Origin: Thermoleophilaceae bacterium
GTDB taxonomy: Bacteria; Actinomycetota; Thermoleophilia; Solirubrobacterales; Thermoleophilaceae
Direction of reading: 5' to 3'
NCBI GenBank assembly: GCA_036378175.1
Contig: DASUWY010000047.1
Coordinates: 1-64,000, forward strand
DNA: 64,000 nt
Within the stretch, counting starts at the first letter, position 1. Each line of letters opens with the position of its first letter. Below the pieces are notes generated by a model. That model worked only from the letters and a program-made list of their open reading frames with translations. It had not been told where the DNA came from and made no database searches. Made by a program: the position numbers and the translations under genes. Below are positions 1 through 8,627 of the stretch, one piece after another.

Positions 1-1
1 G

Positions 2-772
2 GGCGCGGGCAACCCCTCCAGCAAGCAGAAGCAGCATCCGAACACCGACGCGATCCTCAAGATCGATCTCGACCGCTCGCGCCCGACGTTCGGCCAGATC
101 GTGGCCGCGTATCCCGGCAACGTGGACCAGTACACGGACACGCTCCGGACGCTGAGCGGGACGCCGGTGTGCGCCGCGTCGGACAACTCGGCCGTTCCCT
201 ACCCGCTCGACGACCCGGCGTGCGGGCAGCTCGACCTCGACTTCGGCGCCTCGGCCAACCTGTTCAAGGACAGCCACGGAACGACGCTCGTGGGGGACCT
301 GCAGAAGTCGGGCGTCTATCACGCGGCCAACGCCGGCACGATGAAGCCGGCTTGGAGTCAGATAGTGGGTGTGTCGTGCCAGGCCTGCAACGCGGCGTCC
401 ACCGCCTTTGACGGTCAGGCGATCGAGGGCGTGGGCACGCCTGGAGGCGAGCTGTTCGCGCTCGGGCGCGACGACGGCAGGCCCGAGTGGCTCGTGCCGA
501 TAGCCGACGGCACCCACTACCAGTCCACGAGCGCCGCCGACGGCGTCATCTACACGGTGGACGGCAACGGCTTCCTCGACGTGATCGACGCCGACACGGG
601 CAACACGATCGCCAAGCGGCCGCTGACCACTGACGGCGGCACGCTCGCGGAGGGCGTGACGAGCAGCGGAGTGTCCATTGCCGAGCACATGGTGTTCGCG
701 TCGGCGAGCGAGCTGCCGATGATCACCGGGAGCGCGACGGCCGGACTGATCGTGGCTTACCGCCCCGGCTGA
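2..772 (+). CDS. PQQ-binding-like beta-propeller protein, 3' part
   Basis: The frame is open from the left edge of the window, so this is the C-terminal 256 residues of a longer protein; a GTG at 101 is internal. The residues read like the last blades of a pyrroloquinoline-quinone-type propeller: GGELFALGRDDGRPEW and GNGFLDVIDADTGNTI are the repeating 'value of variable, carried in a residue, display of content' blade strands with Trp/Asp-Gly turns. Two close Cys pairs (CQAC near 360-400) resemble those of polyvinyl-alcohol dehydrogenase-like quinoproteins. Function is probably extracytoplasmic oxidation or scaffold binding. The substrate cannot be told. The N-terminus and any signal peptide lie outside the window. 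Confidence 0.7.
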   Translation, partial: GAGNPSSKQKQHPNTDAILKIDLDRSRPTFGQIVAAYPGNVDQYTDTLRTLSGTPVCAASDNSAVPYPLDDPACGQLDLDFGASANLFKDSHGTTLVGDLQKSGVYHAANAGTMKPAWSQIVGVSCQACNAASTAFDGQAIEGVGTPGGELFALGRDDGRPEWLVPIADGTHYQSTSAADGVIYTVDGNGFLDVIDADTGNTIAKRPLTTDGGTLAEGVTSSGVSIAEHMVFASASELPMITGSATAGLIVAYRPG

Positions 773-780
773 CGCCCGAC

Positions 781-786
781 TAGGCT
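781..786 (+). promoter_or_regulatory. possible -10 element (TAGGCT) of the aminotransferase gene
   Basis: TAGGCT lies 11 nt ahead of the ATG at 797, with no Shine-Dalgarno sequence between. This arrangement fits a short-leader or leaderless actinobacterial transcript. No convincing -35 is visible. Confidence 0.35.
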
Positions 787-796
787 GGCGGCACTG

Positions 797-1945
797 ATGT
801 CCGGCACGCCCGCCGACACCACGATCTTCACCACCATGACGGCGCTCGCCGAGAGCACCGGCGCGATCAACCTCGGGCAGGGCTTTCCCGACGAGGACGG
901 CCCGCGGATCGTGGTCGACGCCGCGGTGGAAGCGCTCCGCAGCGGGCACAACCAGTACGCGCCACTGCCAGGCATACCGGCGCTCCGGCGGGCGATCGCA
1001 GAGCATCAGCGTGGCCACTACGGCATCGAGCTCGATCCGGATACCCAGGTGCAGGTGACCTTCGGCGCCACGGAGGCGCTCGCCTCGGCGCTGCTCGCGC
1101 TCGTGAGGCCCGGGGACGAGGTGGCGATGCTCGATCCCTCCTACGACTCCTATGCCGCGGTGGTGCGACTGGCGGGCGGGGTGCCTCGGCCGATCCCGCT
1201 CGAGCCGCCCGCCTGGCGGGTTGAGCGGCACGCGGTGGAGGCGGTGATCGGCGCGCGTACCCGCGTGCTGCTCGTGAACTCGCCGCACAACCCGACGGGC
1301 CGCGTGCTGGACGCGGACGAGCTCGACGTGCTGGCGGATGCCTGCCGCCGCCACGACGTTGTGGCGCTCACGGACGAGGTGTACGAGCACCTGATCTACG
1401 ACGGCGGGCGGCACATACCGATCGCCACGTGCGAGGGAATGGCGGAGCGCACGATCACGGTGTCGTCGCTCGGCAAGACGCATTCGTTCACCGGCTGGAA
1501 GATCGGCTGGGCCACTGGGCCGGCCGAGCTCGTGAGCGCGCTGCGAGGCGTCAAGCAGTTCCTCACCTTTGCGGGCGGCACTCCGCTGCAGCACGCCGCC
1601 GCCGTGGCGCTCCAGAGCGCGGGGGACGATGCGCGCGCTCTCGCCGCATCCCTGGCCGAGAAGCGTGACCTGCTCGCCGAAGGGCTGCGCGCGGCGGGTT
1701 TCGACGTGCTCCACACCTCCGGCACCTACTTCCTCACGGCGGACATCCGACCGCTCGGCAGCGACGATGCGGTGGCGTTCTGCGAGCGGCTTCCCCACGA
1801 GGCGGGAGTGGTGGGAATACCCATCTCCGCTTTCACCGCCGCGCCGGCTGACCGCGTGCGGCCGCTCGTGCGCTTCGCCTTCTGCAAGCGCGGCGAAGTG
1901 CTCGAGGAAGCGGTGGCCCGACTCAGGCGGGCTTTCGAGCGCTGA
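797..1945 (+). CDS. PLP-dependent class I/II aminotransferase (DapC/kynurenine-aminotransferase-like)
   Basis: This 382-residue fold-type I aminotransferase has the family's full length. INLGQGFPDEDGP (residues 24-36) is the N-terminal substrate loop. NPTG is at 165-168, the pyridine-binding Asp is D193 (TDEVYE), and the Schiff-base lysine is K227 in SSLGKTHSFTGWK. The C-terminal VRFAFCK carries the carboxylate-binding Arg. Actinobacterial relatives are annotated as N-succinyldiaminopimelate, methionine or kynurenine aminotransferases, and sequence alone does not separate them. The gene stands alone and converges on the methyltransferase gene, overlapping it by 23 bp at the 3' ends. Confidence 0.9.
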   Translation: MSGTPADTTIFTTMTALAESTGAINLGQGFPDEDGPRIVVDAAVEALRSGHNQYAPLPGIPALRRAIAEHQRGHYGIELDPDTQVQVTFGATEALASALLALVRPGDEVAMLDPSYDSYAAVVRLAGGVPRPIPLEPPAWRVERHAVEAVIGARTRVLLVNSPHNPTGRVLDADELDVLADACRRHDVVALTDEVYEHLIYDGGRHIPIATCEGMAERTITVSSLGKTHSFTGWKIGWATGPAELVSALRGVKQFLTFAGGTPLQHAAAVALQSAGDDARALAASLAEKRDLLAEGLRAAGFDVLHTSGTYFLTADIRPLGSDDAVAFCERLPHEAGVVGIPISAFTAAPADRVRPLVRFAFCKRGEVLEEAVARLRRAFER

Positions 1946-2489
1946 ACCGGAACGCCTTCGAGCCCTTGCTCACCCGGACGTCGCCGAATCCGGCGGCGGC
2001 AAGGCGGGCGGGCAGACCATCGGGATCCACGAGCACGAGCGTGTCACCGATGTGGATGAGCTTGAACGCCACGCCCCTCGGCAGGCTGTCGGTGCCGGCG
2101 AACACCGCGCCCGGCTGGAGCACGCGGAACACCTCGCCGAAGAGCTGGTCCTGCAACTCGGGCGAGGGCACGTGGTGGAGCATCGTGAAGCACGCGGCCC
2201 CCGAGAAGCGGGCATCGTCGAAGGGCATCCGCGTGGCGTCGCCCTGCACCACCTCAGCGCGATCGCCGAGGTCCGAGCGCAGCCGCCGGCAGTAGTCCTC
2301 CTCCAGCTCGAGGATGGTGAGGCGGCCGGGCCTCTCCGCCAGCACGCGGCTGGTCGCGCCGAATCCCGGCCCGATCTCCAGCGCGTCGTCGCCGAGCTCG
2401 ACCCCTTTCAGTCCCCATGGAAGGAGTTCGTTCTTGACGGAGCGCGCCCACCATCCGGATGAGCAGAGCAGGTTGTGTACGCGATTCAC
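1923..2489 (-). CDS. class I SAM-dependent methyltransferase
   Basis: The protein has 188 residues. The start is GTG at 2489, which overlaps the stop of the upstream secreted-protein gene as GTGA, so the two are co-transcribed. The protein opens MNRVHNLLCSSGWW, typical for this methyltransferase group. ALEIGPGFGATSRVLAE is motif I that binds the adenosyl moiety of SAM, followed by the acidic motif II (LTILELEEDY), VVQGDATRMPF (post II/III), and CFTMLHHVPS in the motif IV region. The acceptor substrate is unknown. A much longer open frame extends upstream on this strand, but it runs through the neighbouring secreted-protein gene and is not coding there. Confidence 0.85.
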   Translation of the reverse strand: MNRVHNLLCSSGWWARSVKNELLPWGLKGVELGDDALEIGPGFGATSRVLAERPGRLTILELEEDYCRRLRSDLGDRAEVVQGDATRMPFDDARFSGAACFTMLHHVPSPELQDQLFGEVFRVLQPGAVFAGTDSLPRGVAFKLIHIGDTLVLVDPDGLPARLAAAGFGDVRVSKGSKAFRFSARKPA

Positions 2490-2839
2490 GTGACGTGCAG
2501 CGTGATGTTCCCAAAGCTGCCGCCGCCGCAGCGGGCGCCCACGTGGTAGGCGCCAGGCGCGCGCGTGCTCGGGATGCGCGTCTTCGCGAAGAAGTTCCCG
2601 CTCGGCCGGATGTGGATGAAGATCGCATTCACCCCGGCGAACTCGTGCCCCGGATGCAGTGCGGCGGAAATCACGGTCACGCTGCCCTTGTGTGCGCAGC
2701 CGTTGCCCACGTTGCCGGACACATGGATGACCTTCCCGGCTCCGACGGTGTGCGGAGAGACGTGCAGTCCAACAGGTGCCGCGGTTGCGGCGGCAGGCAG
2801 AGCGAGGACGGTCGCGACGAAAGCCAGGAGGCGCTTCAC
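2486..2839 (-). CDS. small secreted beta-sandwich-like protein
   Basis: The protein has 117 residues. The GTG start at 2839 is set by a GGGAGG ribosome-binding site 8 nt upstream. Residues 1-20 (VKRLLAFVATVLALPAAATA) form a clear Sec signal peptide ending in an ATA-type cleavage site. The mature part of about 95 residues is rich in beta-prone segments (SVTVISAALHPG, FGNITLHVT) and has two cysteines (GNGCAHKG and GARCGGG) that could form a disulphide. No known family was recognised. The gene overlaps the methyltransferase gene by 4 bp and diverges from the beta-helix gene at 2923. Confidence 0.7.
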   Translation of the reverse strand: MKRLLAFVATVLALPAAATAAPVGLHVSPHTVGAGKVIHVSGNVGNGCAHKGSVTVISAALHPGHEFAGVNAIFIHIRPSGNFFAKTRIPSTRAPGAYHVGARCGGGSFGNITLHVT

Positions 2840-2922
2840 ATGCGCAGCCTCCCATCTGCGGGCGTGGTGGCGCAAGGGCTCGCGGGCTTTGCATAGAGTG
2901 CCGCGCCGGGGAGGTGCGGAAC

Positions 2923-4932
2923 ATGCACAGGTGCGGACTCTTTGGCGGCCGCGGTGGCCGCCTGGCGGTGATTTCATGCTTGATCGGGCTCGGCGTTCCG
3001 GCGACTGCTGTGGCGCACGTGGAGCGCACGTCGTACTGGCCGGATCCGGCTCCGGACACGGCGGTCAAGCCGCCGGCCGGCGGCGCGGTGCCGAAGGCGC
3101 GTTCACTCGGGTCGGCGCTGAACAGGAAGGCGCGCGGCACCACGCGCGTTGTGTGTGAGCCAGGCTCGCTCGCCCGCCTGCGCACCTCCATCAGGCGAGC
3201 CGAGGCGCACGGCTTCACCAACCGCCCCACGGAGACGCCTCGCAAGCTCCACGTGGCGGCGGGCCGCAGGCTGCTGAGCATCAACAAGCGCCTCTACAAG
3301 CGGTGCCGCTACCACGAAATCCAGCCTGCCGTGACCGCCTCGCACAACAACGACCGCGTGGTGATCATGCCCGGCATCTACGCCGAGCCGAGCTCACGCA
3401 AGGTTCCGGCGTTCCCGCCGCAGTGCGACAAGTACCGCACCGAGTCCGACCACGGCTCGGGCGCCGTGTCGTACGCGTACCAGTACCACTGCCCCAACGC
3501 GCAGAGCCTCGTGGCGGTGATCGGGCGCGCGCTCGGGCCGGGACAGGATCCTCCCACGTCACCCACGGGCCGTCCCGATCCCCACGGCATCCCCAACCTA
3601 GGCCGCTGCGTTCGCTGCAACCTGCAGATCGAGGGCTCCGGCGTGAACGCGGACGACACGGTGATCGATGCCGGCCGCGTGGCCTCCGGGAACGGAGCGC
3701 CGATCGACGCCAAGAAGGACGTGGGGCTGAAGGCCGATCGTGCTGACGGAATCGTCATCCGCGACATGACGGTGCGTCATGCGGCAGAGCACGACGTCTA
3801 CATCCTCGAGACAGACGGCTACCGGATGGCGCGCATGAAGTACTTCTACGCGGGCGAGTATGGCGCGCTGATGTTCGTCTCGGACCACGGGCTCACCGAC
3901 ACGTGCGAGGCGGCCGGCAACGGCGACTCGGGCGTGTACCCGGGCGGGGCGCCCGACACCGGCACCCGCCGGGACACCCGCTTCTACCCGACACCGCGGC
4001 TGAACCAGGAGATCACCCACTGCGACAGCCACCACAACAACCTCGGCTACTCGGGCACGATGGGCAACGCGACGCACGTGGTGGACAACAACTTCTACGA
4101 CAACACCACGGGCATCGCGACGGACTCGTTCTTCGCGGGCGGCCACCCCGGCTACCCGCAGGACTCCGCGGTGTTCGAGCACAACAAGATCTACTCGAAC
4201 AACTTCAACGTGTACGCGCCGAGCTCTGATGTGAAGTCGGCGGTGCCGGTGCCGATCGGGGTGGGCATCCTGATCGCGGGCGGCGACGACGACACCGTGT
4301 CGAGCAACTACATCTACGACAACTGGCGCCGCGGGACGATGCTCATAGCGGTGCCGGACGCGATCTCGTGCGCGCCCAGTCCGGATGAGGGCGCGCCGCC
4401 GTGCACTCCGCAAGGAGCCGCGACGACGTCGAACGGCAACCGCTACTTCGACAACGTGATGGGGCGCACCCCGGACGGCAAGCAGATGCCGAACGGAGTG
4501 GACTTCTGGTGGGACGAGTTTCCCACCAACACCGGCAACTGCTGGTACCGAAATATCGGCTCGAACGGAAGCACGAGCGGCATCACGTCCGACCCGCCGC
4601 CGCCACCGGTGGAGGGCACCTCGCTGCCGAAGTTCCTGCCCGAGGACTGCGCCGCACCCACGAATGTGGGCGTGGGGGATCCGAAGAAGGAGGCTGTTCT
4701 CGCTGCCTGCGTGGCGGACTTCGCGCAGGGAACGTACGACGCGACGGTGTGCGACTGGTTCGCGCCACCGCCGAAGCCGGGCGGATCCGGCTCGGGCGGC
4801 GGCGGAACTGGCTCATTGCCGGCGCTGCCGGTGCAGCCGGACAGCAAGGTGACGATCACCACGAGCCTTTGCGACCTGCTCGGTGGAGAGGGAGGCACGC
4901 TGACGTGCAGTCCGTTCATGCGCCGCATCTGA
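2923..4932 (+). CDS. secreted right-handed parallel beta-helix protein
   Basis: The protein has 669 residues. The ATG at 2923 has GGGGAGG 8 nt upstream; upstream in-frame codons would overlap the divergent gene. Residues 1-32 form a signal peptide (hydrophobic LAVISCLIGLGVPATAVA). The middle of the protein holds the asparagine- and aspartate-rich coils of a pectate-lyase-like beta-helix (for example DGIVIRDMTVRHAAEHDVY, GYSGTMGNATHVVDNNF, NKIYSNNFNVYAP). A Gly/Pro-rich linker (about residues 612-635) precedes a short C-terminal tail. Proteins of this type bind or cleave polysaccharides. Catalytic residues could not be assigned, so a purely structural cell-surface role is also possible. Confidence 0.8.
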   Translation: MHRCGLFGGRGGRLAVISCLIGLGVPATAVAHVERTSYWPDPAPDTAVKPPAGGAVPKARSLGSALNRKARGTTRVVCEPGSLARLRTSIRRAEAHGFTNRPTETPRKLHVAAGRRLLSINKRLYKRCRYHEIQPAVTASHNNDRVVIMPGIYAEPSSRKVPAFPPQCDKYRTESDHGSGAVSYAYQYHCPNAQSLVAVIGRALGPGQDPPTSPTGRPDPHGIPNLGRCVRCNLQIEGSGVNADDTVIDAGRVASGNGAPIDAKKDVGLKADRADGIVIRDMTVRHAAEHDVYILETDGYRMARMKYFYAGEYGALMFVSDHGLTDTCEAAGNGDSGVYPGGAPDTGTRRDTRFYPTPRLNQEITHCDSHHNNLGYSGTMGNATHVVDNNFYDNTTGIATDSFFAGGHPGYPQDSAVFEHNKIYSNNFNVYAPSSDVKSAVPVPIGVGILIAGGDDDTVSSNYIYDNWRRGTMLIAVPDAISCAPSPDEGAPPCTPQGAATTSNGNRYFDNVMGRTPDGKQMPNGVDFWWDEFPTNTGNCWYRNIGSNGSTSGITSDPPPPPVEGTSLPKFLPEDCAAPTNVGVGDPKKEAVLAACVADFAQGTYDATVCDWFAPPPKPGGSGSGGGGTGSLPALPVQPDSKVTITTSLCDLLGGEGGTLTCSPFMRRI

Positions 4933-5294
4933 TCCTGGGCGCACTCGCGGCGTGCGCGGCGGCGCTCGCCCTGTTCCTGACACTCGGCCACCAGGGCCCG
5001 CGGCACGCGCCGAGTACCCATGGGCTGGCGCTCATCGGCGGCAAGCCGCTCCAGCAGGCACGCTGCCAGCAGTGGCTCGGCGCGAGCCCGAGCGAGCGCG
5101 CCCGCGGCATCCAGGCGCTGCACGGCGTGGTGGGCGGGCCCACGCCGTTCGGGCGGGCCACGGCGCTCACGAGCGCGGAGGCCGAGCGGCTGTTCGACCG
5201 CACGTGCGCGAACGGCTACGCGCGCAACTTCCTCCTGTACGAGCTGTACACGCGCGCGGCCGGCTTCCGGTCGGTCGTCGACCCGCACGTGTAG
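4905..5294 (+). CDS. small membrane-anchored or secreted protein of unknown function
   Basis: The protein has 129 residues. The GTG start at 4905 is preceded by GGAGG at 4891-4895 (9-nt spacing) and lies inside the last 28 bp of the beta-helix gene, implying translational coupling. Residues 9-25 (LILGALAACAAALALFL) form a membrane anchor or uncleaved signal. The extracytoplasmic remainder contains two cysteines (ARCQQW and DRTCANG) and an alpha-helical C-terminus. No family was recognised. The coupling suggests that it works with, or is exported alongside, the beta-helix protein. Confidence 0.65.
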   Translation: MQSVHAPHLILGALAACAAALALFLTLGHQGPRHAPSTHGLALIGGKPLQQARCQQWLGASPSERARGIQALHGVVGGPTPFGRATALTSAEAERLFDRTCANGYARNFLLYELYTRAAGFRSVVDPHV

Positions 5295-5323
5295 CCACGC
5301 CCTCCTCATCGGGTAGGAATGCC

Positions 5324-6604
5324 GTGCTCGTGTTCCGGCGCCTGCGCACAATGCTCACGCCCGACGTGCGACCCCTGAGGGAGTCGCGCGACTACCGGCT
5401 GCTGATGATCGGCGCGATCGTCACCGGGCTCGGCACACAGGCCTCGCTCGTCGCTCTCCCGTACCAGGTGTACGTGACCACGCACGAGCCGGTGCTCGTG
5501 GGCCTGCTCGGCATCGTCGAGCTCGGCCCGCTGGTCACCGCGTCGCTGTTCGGCGGCGCGCTCGCCGACCGCTACGACCGCCGCCTGCTGCTGCTCGTCT
5601 ACCAGCTCGCGCTCGTGGCGGTGGCCGGCGGTCTCGCCGCGGCGTCCTTCCTCGGGACTCCACCGCTGTGGCTCCTCTACGTGCTCGCCGGCGCGCTGGC
5701 GGGTGCGGGGTCGCTCGAGCGGGTGGCGCGCTCGGCGATCGTGCCGAACGTGGTGCGCCCCGAGCATCTCCGTGCGGGCCTGTCGGCCATGTTCGGGATG
5801 CAGCAGCTCACCATGGTGGTCGGCCCGGCAGTGGGAGGCCTGCTCATCGCCGCCTTCGACGTGCAGGCCGCGTACACGGTGGACGCGGTGAGCTGCATGG
5901 GCATGGCGCTCGCCGCCGCCGCGATGTCGCCGCAGCCGCCGATCGGCGTGGAACGGCACGAGCCCGTGCTGCGCTCGATCGCTGAGGGGCTGCGCTTCGT
6001 GGGCCGCGAGCGCGCGCTCGTCGGCAGCTTCGCGATCGACATCGTGGCGATGACGTTCGGGATGCCGCGAGCGCTCTTCCCGGTGATGGCGCTGTCCCTC
6101 TACCACGCGGGCGCGAGCGGCACCGGCCTCCTGTTCGCAGCCGTGTCGGCGGGGGCGACGGTGGCGGCGCTCACCACCGGCTGGCTCGGCCATGCCCGCT
6201 ATCTCGGCCGCATCGTGATCGGCGCCGTGACGGTGTGGGGGTTCGCGATCGCCGCCGCGGGAGTGATGCCCACGATCGCACTGGCGGCGCTGCTCCTGGC
6301 CGTGGCGGGTGCCGCCGACAGCGTGAGCGCGGTTTGCCGCTCCACGATCTCGCAGACGCTCACGCCCGACCATTTGCGCGGCCGGATGTCGTCGGTGTTC
6401 AGCCTCGTGGTGGCCGGCGGTCCGCGACTCGGCGACGTGGAGTCCGGCGGGCTGGCGTCGCTCGCCTCCACGCGCATCTCGGTCATGTCCGGCGGCCTGG
6501 CGTGCGTGGCCGGCGTCGCGCTCATCATGATCGCCTTCCCGGAGCTCGCCGGTTACGACGGTGACGCTGTGGAGGCGCGGCTGGCCACCGCCGCCGCGTC
6601 CTAA
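5324..6604 (+). CDS. MFS transporter (EntS/MFS_3-like exporter)
   Basis: A 426-residue major facilitator protein with about 12 hydrophobic helices. The cytoplasmic loop 2-3 signature is GGALADRYDRR at residues 77-87, and the corresponding mid-protein loop precedes AALTTGWLGHARYLGR. Overall similarity is to the EntS-like exporters that extrude siderophores or small drugs. The substrate is unknown. GTG 5324 was chosen because of the GGGTAGGA at 5311-5318; GTG 5330 and ATG 5351 are in-frame alternatives. The next gene follows 10 bp downstream. Confidence 0.85.
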   Translation: MLVFRRLRTMLTPDVRPLRESRDYRLLMIGAIVTGLGTQASLVALPYQVYVTTHEPVLVGLLGIVELGPLVTASLFGGALADRYDRRLLLLVYQLALVAVAGGLAAASFLGTPPLWLLYVLAGALAGAGSLERVARSAIVPNVVRPEHLRAGLSAMFGMQQLTMVVGPAVGGLLIAAFDVQAAYTVDAVSCMGMALAAAAMSPQPPIGVERHEPVLRSIAEGLRFVGRERALVGSFAIDIVAMTFGMPRALFPVMALSLYHAGASGTGLLFAAVSAGATVAALTTGWLGHARYLGRIVIGAVTVWGFAIAAAGVMPTIALAALLLAVAGAADSVSAVCRSTISQTLTPDHLRGRMSSVFSLVVAGGPRLGDVESGGLASLASTRISVMSGGLACVAGVALIMIAFPELAGYDGDAVEARLATAAAS

Positions 6605-6614
6605 CCTCCGCTAT

Positions 6615-7499
6615 GTGAGCCTGCCCTTCGCGGTCTCCATCTCGTGCCTCGCGGCTGCGCAGGCCGCGGCCGTGCCTCTCCCGGCCGCACCACACATCCC
6701 GTTTCTCGAACGCTTCCGCAGTGGCTGGTGGGCGCTCATCCCGCTCGGGTCGATCGTGGCGGTGATCTTCGGGATCGAGGCTGCCTCGCAGAGCGCGCAC
6801 GCCCTCACCTACCTCGCGCTGATCGCCGTGCCGCCCCTGGCGGCGGTCGCGCTCGCCGGGGCGGCACGCGGCGGCCGGCCGGTCTACGCAGTGGCGGTGC
6901 TACCGCTGTTCGCGCTCGCGTGGGCCAACCGGCACGGCCTGATCGGCGAGGCGTGCGGCATCGCCCTGTCTCTCCTCGCGTGCGTCACCCTGGGCGTGTT
7001 GCTCGCCCAGGTGGCGCCGCTGTCCTGGCTCAAGGTGGGGATCGTCCTGATGGCGATCGGCGACACGATCCTCGTGATCTCCCAGCAGCTCCAGGCTCCG
7101 AACAACCTGCTCAACGTCGCGGCGCCCGGCCTTGGCCTCCCGCAGCTCCAGCGGGCGGAGTTCGGCTCAGCGATCATGGGCTTCGGCGACCTGTTCATCG
7201 CCGCGGTGTTCGGGGCGGTGCTGGCCGCCGAGGGGAGACGCCAGGCCGGGCCCGCGCGCCTCACGCTGCTCCTCGCTCTCGCGTTCAACCTCTTGTTCTT
7301 CGTCACGGACCTGCTGCCGGCCACCGTGCCGGTGGCGCTCGCGCTGATCGCTACCGAGCTGACCCGCGCTCGAACTCCCGCGCATCCATCGGTTCGTCGA
7401 GATCGAGCTCGGTGGTGGCCATCACGCGAGCAAGCATCGCGTATTGGCCGATCACCATCATCAGCTCCACCAGCTCGCGCGCCGACAAGAGCGCCTTAG
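6615..7499 (+). CDS. polytopic membrane protein of unknown function
   Basis: The protein has 294 residues from GTG 6615. About eight hydrophobic helices lie between residues 1 and 250 (for example WWALIPLGSIVAVIFGI and LTLLLALAFNLLFFVTDLL). The last 45 residues are Arg/Pro-rich and lie antisense to the 3' end of the convergent gene, so the natural C-terminus may be longer than the functional membrane part. No family was recognised; there are no transporter signatures or catalytic motifs. It is probably co-transcribed with the MFS gene 10 bp upstream. Confidence 0.6.
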   Translation: MSLPFAVSISCLAAAQAAAVPLPAAPHIPFLERFRSGWWALIPLGSIVAVIFGIEAASQSAHALTYLALIAVPPLAAVALAGAARGGRPVYAVAVLPLFALAWANRHGLIGEACGIALSLLACVTLGVLLAQVAPLSWLKVGIVLMAIGDTILVISQQLQAPNNLLNVAAPGLGLPQLQRAEFGSAIMGFGDLFIAAVFGAVLAAEGRRQAGPARLTLLLALAFNLLFFVTDLLPATVPVALALIATELTRARTPAHPSVRRDRARWWPSREQASRIGRSPSSAPPARAPTRAP

Positions 7500-7914
7500 C
7501 CGAGTCGAACGTCGCGTCCGACACGCGTGCGTCCTGCAGGAACTCGGTGGTGAAGCGCAGGACGGTGCGCTGGGCTTCCGTGAAGCAGTCCGCCTCGATC
7601 TCGTCGCGCTCGAGCGCCGCCACCTGATCATCGCCGGCGCCCACCGCCCGCGCGATCGGAGCGTGCTGCACCCACTCGTACTCGGCGTGCGGCGTGAGCC
7701 TCGACACGCGCAGGATCGTTAGTTCGCGCAGCAGCGGATCGAGCGCGAGGTCCGACAGGAGCACGCCGCCCCAGCGAGCCCACGGCCGGAACGCGCTCTC
7801 GGCGTTGGCCAGCATGCGGAAGATGCCGAGCGGCGGCATCGCGTCGAGGGCCTCACGAGTCTTCTCTGGGAGCCGGTCGAGATCGGCATAGGGGAGGCGG
7901 GTCACGTCGCGCAT
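7351..7914 (-). CDS. carboxymuconolactone decarboxylase/AhpD-like protein
   Basis: The protein has 187 residues, starting at ATG 7914 (MRDVTRLPYADLDRLPEK). It has the typical AhpD-fold layout of this family: RELTILRVSRLTPHAEYEWVQH followed by AIARAVGAGDDQVAALE. The usual CxxC peroxidatic pair is absent, as in many stand-alone carboxymuconolactone-decarboxylase relatives, so peroxidase activity is doubtful. Its 3' end overlaps the convergent membrane-protein gene by 149 bp. It diverges from pilA1, whose promoter lies about 20-40 bp beyond this start. Confidence 0.8.
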   Translation of the reverse strand: MRDVTRLPYADLDRLPEKTREALDAMPPLGIFRMLANAESAFRPWARWGGVLLSDLALDPLLRELTILRVSRLTPHAEYEWVQHAPIARAVGAGDDQVAALERDEIEADCFTEAQRTVLRFTTEFLQDARVSDATFDSAKALLSARELVELMMVIGQYAMLARVMATTELDLDEPMDAREFERGSAR

Positions 7915-7934
7915 CCTAATTGGCGCACGGGCGC

Positions 7935-7961
7935 TGAAGAACCGCTGACCGCTGCCGATTA
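7935..7961 (+). promoter_or_regulatory. sigma-28-type promoter of pilA1
   Basis: TGAA at 7935-7938, a 15-nt spacer, then GCCGATTA at 7954-7961. The -10 is close to the FliA/SigD/WhiG consensus GCCGATAA, and the -35 has one mismatch from TAAA. It is the weakest of the five related sites in this locus. The leader to the ATG at 8036 would be about 70 nt. Confidence 0.55.
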
Positions 7962-8035
7962 GCCGGGATGAGCCCAGATACCGCGGCGTTCGCCGTGGGC
8001 TGGCGAACGACCCAAACCCCCCAAGGAGGGCAACC

Positions 8036-8485
8036 ATGCTGCGGAAGCTCAGCGCCCGCATCAACTCGGAGGAGTCCGGCTTCACTCTGATCGAGCTCCT
8101 CGTCGTGATCCTGATCATCGGCATCCTCGCCGCGATCGCCCTGCCGAACTTCCTCGGCCAGCGCACCAAGGCTCAGGACAGCTCGGCCAAGTCCGACGCT
8201 CGCAACCTCGTGTCTCAGCTCGAGTCGTGCTACACGGACAACAACACCTACGCCGGCAGCACCGCTTCCGGCACCTCGCAGAGCACCTGCCTGCCGACCA
8301 ACACCGGCATCGCGATCGGCGCCGGCAAGGGCAAGGTCGACGTGACCGCGGCCGACGCCAGCACCTACACCGTCACCGCCACGTCGCAGTCCGGCAACAC
8401 CTTCACCATCAAGAAGGACTCCGCCGGCACGACCACTCGCAGCTGCACCGGCTCGAACGGCGGCTGCTCCGGCGGCACCTGGTAG
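8036..8485 (+). CDS. pilA: type IV major pilin PilA, copy 1
   Basis: A 149-residue prepilin. The type III signal is a short basic leader ending in EESG, with cleavage by prepilin peptidase after G15. The mature protein would begin FTLIELLVV with the conserved Glu at position 5 (E20), followed by the hydrophobic alpha1 spine to about residue 40. The globular domain carries paired cysteines (LESCYTDN and STCLPTN; a second pair SCTGSNGGC near the end) that fit two disulphides. An AAGGAGGG ribosome-binding site lies at 8023-8030. It is closely related to copies 2 and 3. It has its own promoter and terminator. Confidence 0.93.
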   Translation: MLRKLSARINSEESGFTLIELLVVILIIGILAAIALPNFLGQRTKAQDSSAKSDARNLVSQLESCYTDNNTYAGSTASGTSQSTCLPTNTGIAIGAGKGKVDVTAADASTYTVTATSQSGNTFTIKKDSAGTTTRSCTGSNGGCSGGTW

Positions 8486-8508
8486 CGCCGAGCCACATTC
8501 AGCTCTGA

Positions 8509-8546
8509 GACGGGGCGGGCCGGTCGTGGCTCGCCCCGTCCACTTT
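8509..8546 (+). terminator. rho-independent terminator after pilA1
   Basis: The 9-bp stem GACGGGGCG (8509-8517) pairs with CGCCCCGTC (8532-8540). The loop can extend the stem through GGCC/GGCT. CACTTTTC follows. Confidence 0.75.
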
Positions 8547-8558
8547 TCGGGGCAGGCC

Positions 8559-8586
8559 TAAAGGTCCGCTTTCTGACAGCCGATAG
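8559..8586 (+). promoter_or_regulatory. sigma-28-type promoter of pilA2
   Basis: TAAA at 8559-8562 (in CTAAAGG), a 16-nt spacer, and GCCGATAG at 8579-8586. This is nearly the full FliA/WhiG consensus. The leader to ATG 8628 would be about 35 nt, with AGGAGGT just upstream of the start. Confidence 0.75.
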
Positions 8587-8627
8587 GGGCGCGTAGACCC
8601 GCAAGTTCCCATCAGGAGGTCACCACA

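Noticed and set aside
1923-3287. A 454-codon open frame on the minus strand
   Set aside because: Only the part from GTG 2489 has recognisable methyltransferase sequence. The rest runs through the secreted-protein and beta-helix genes.
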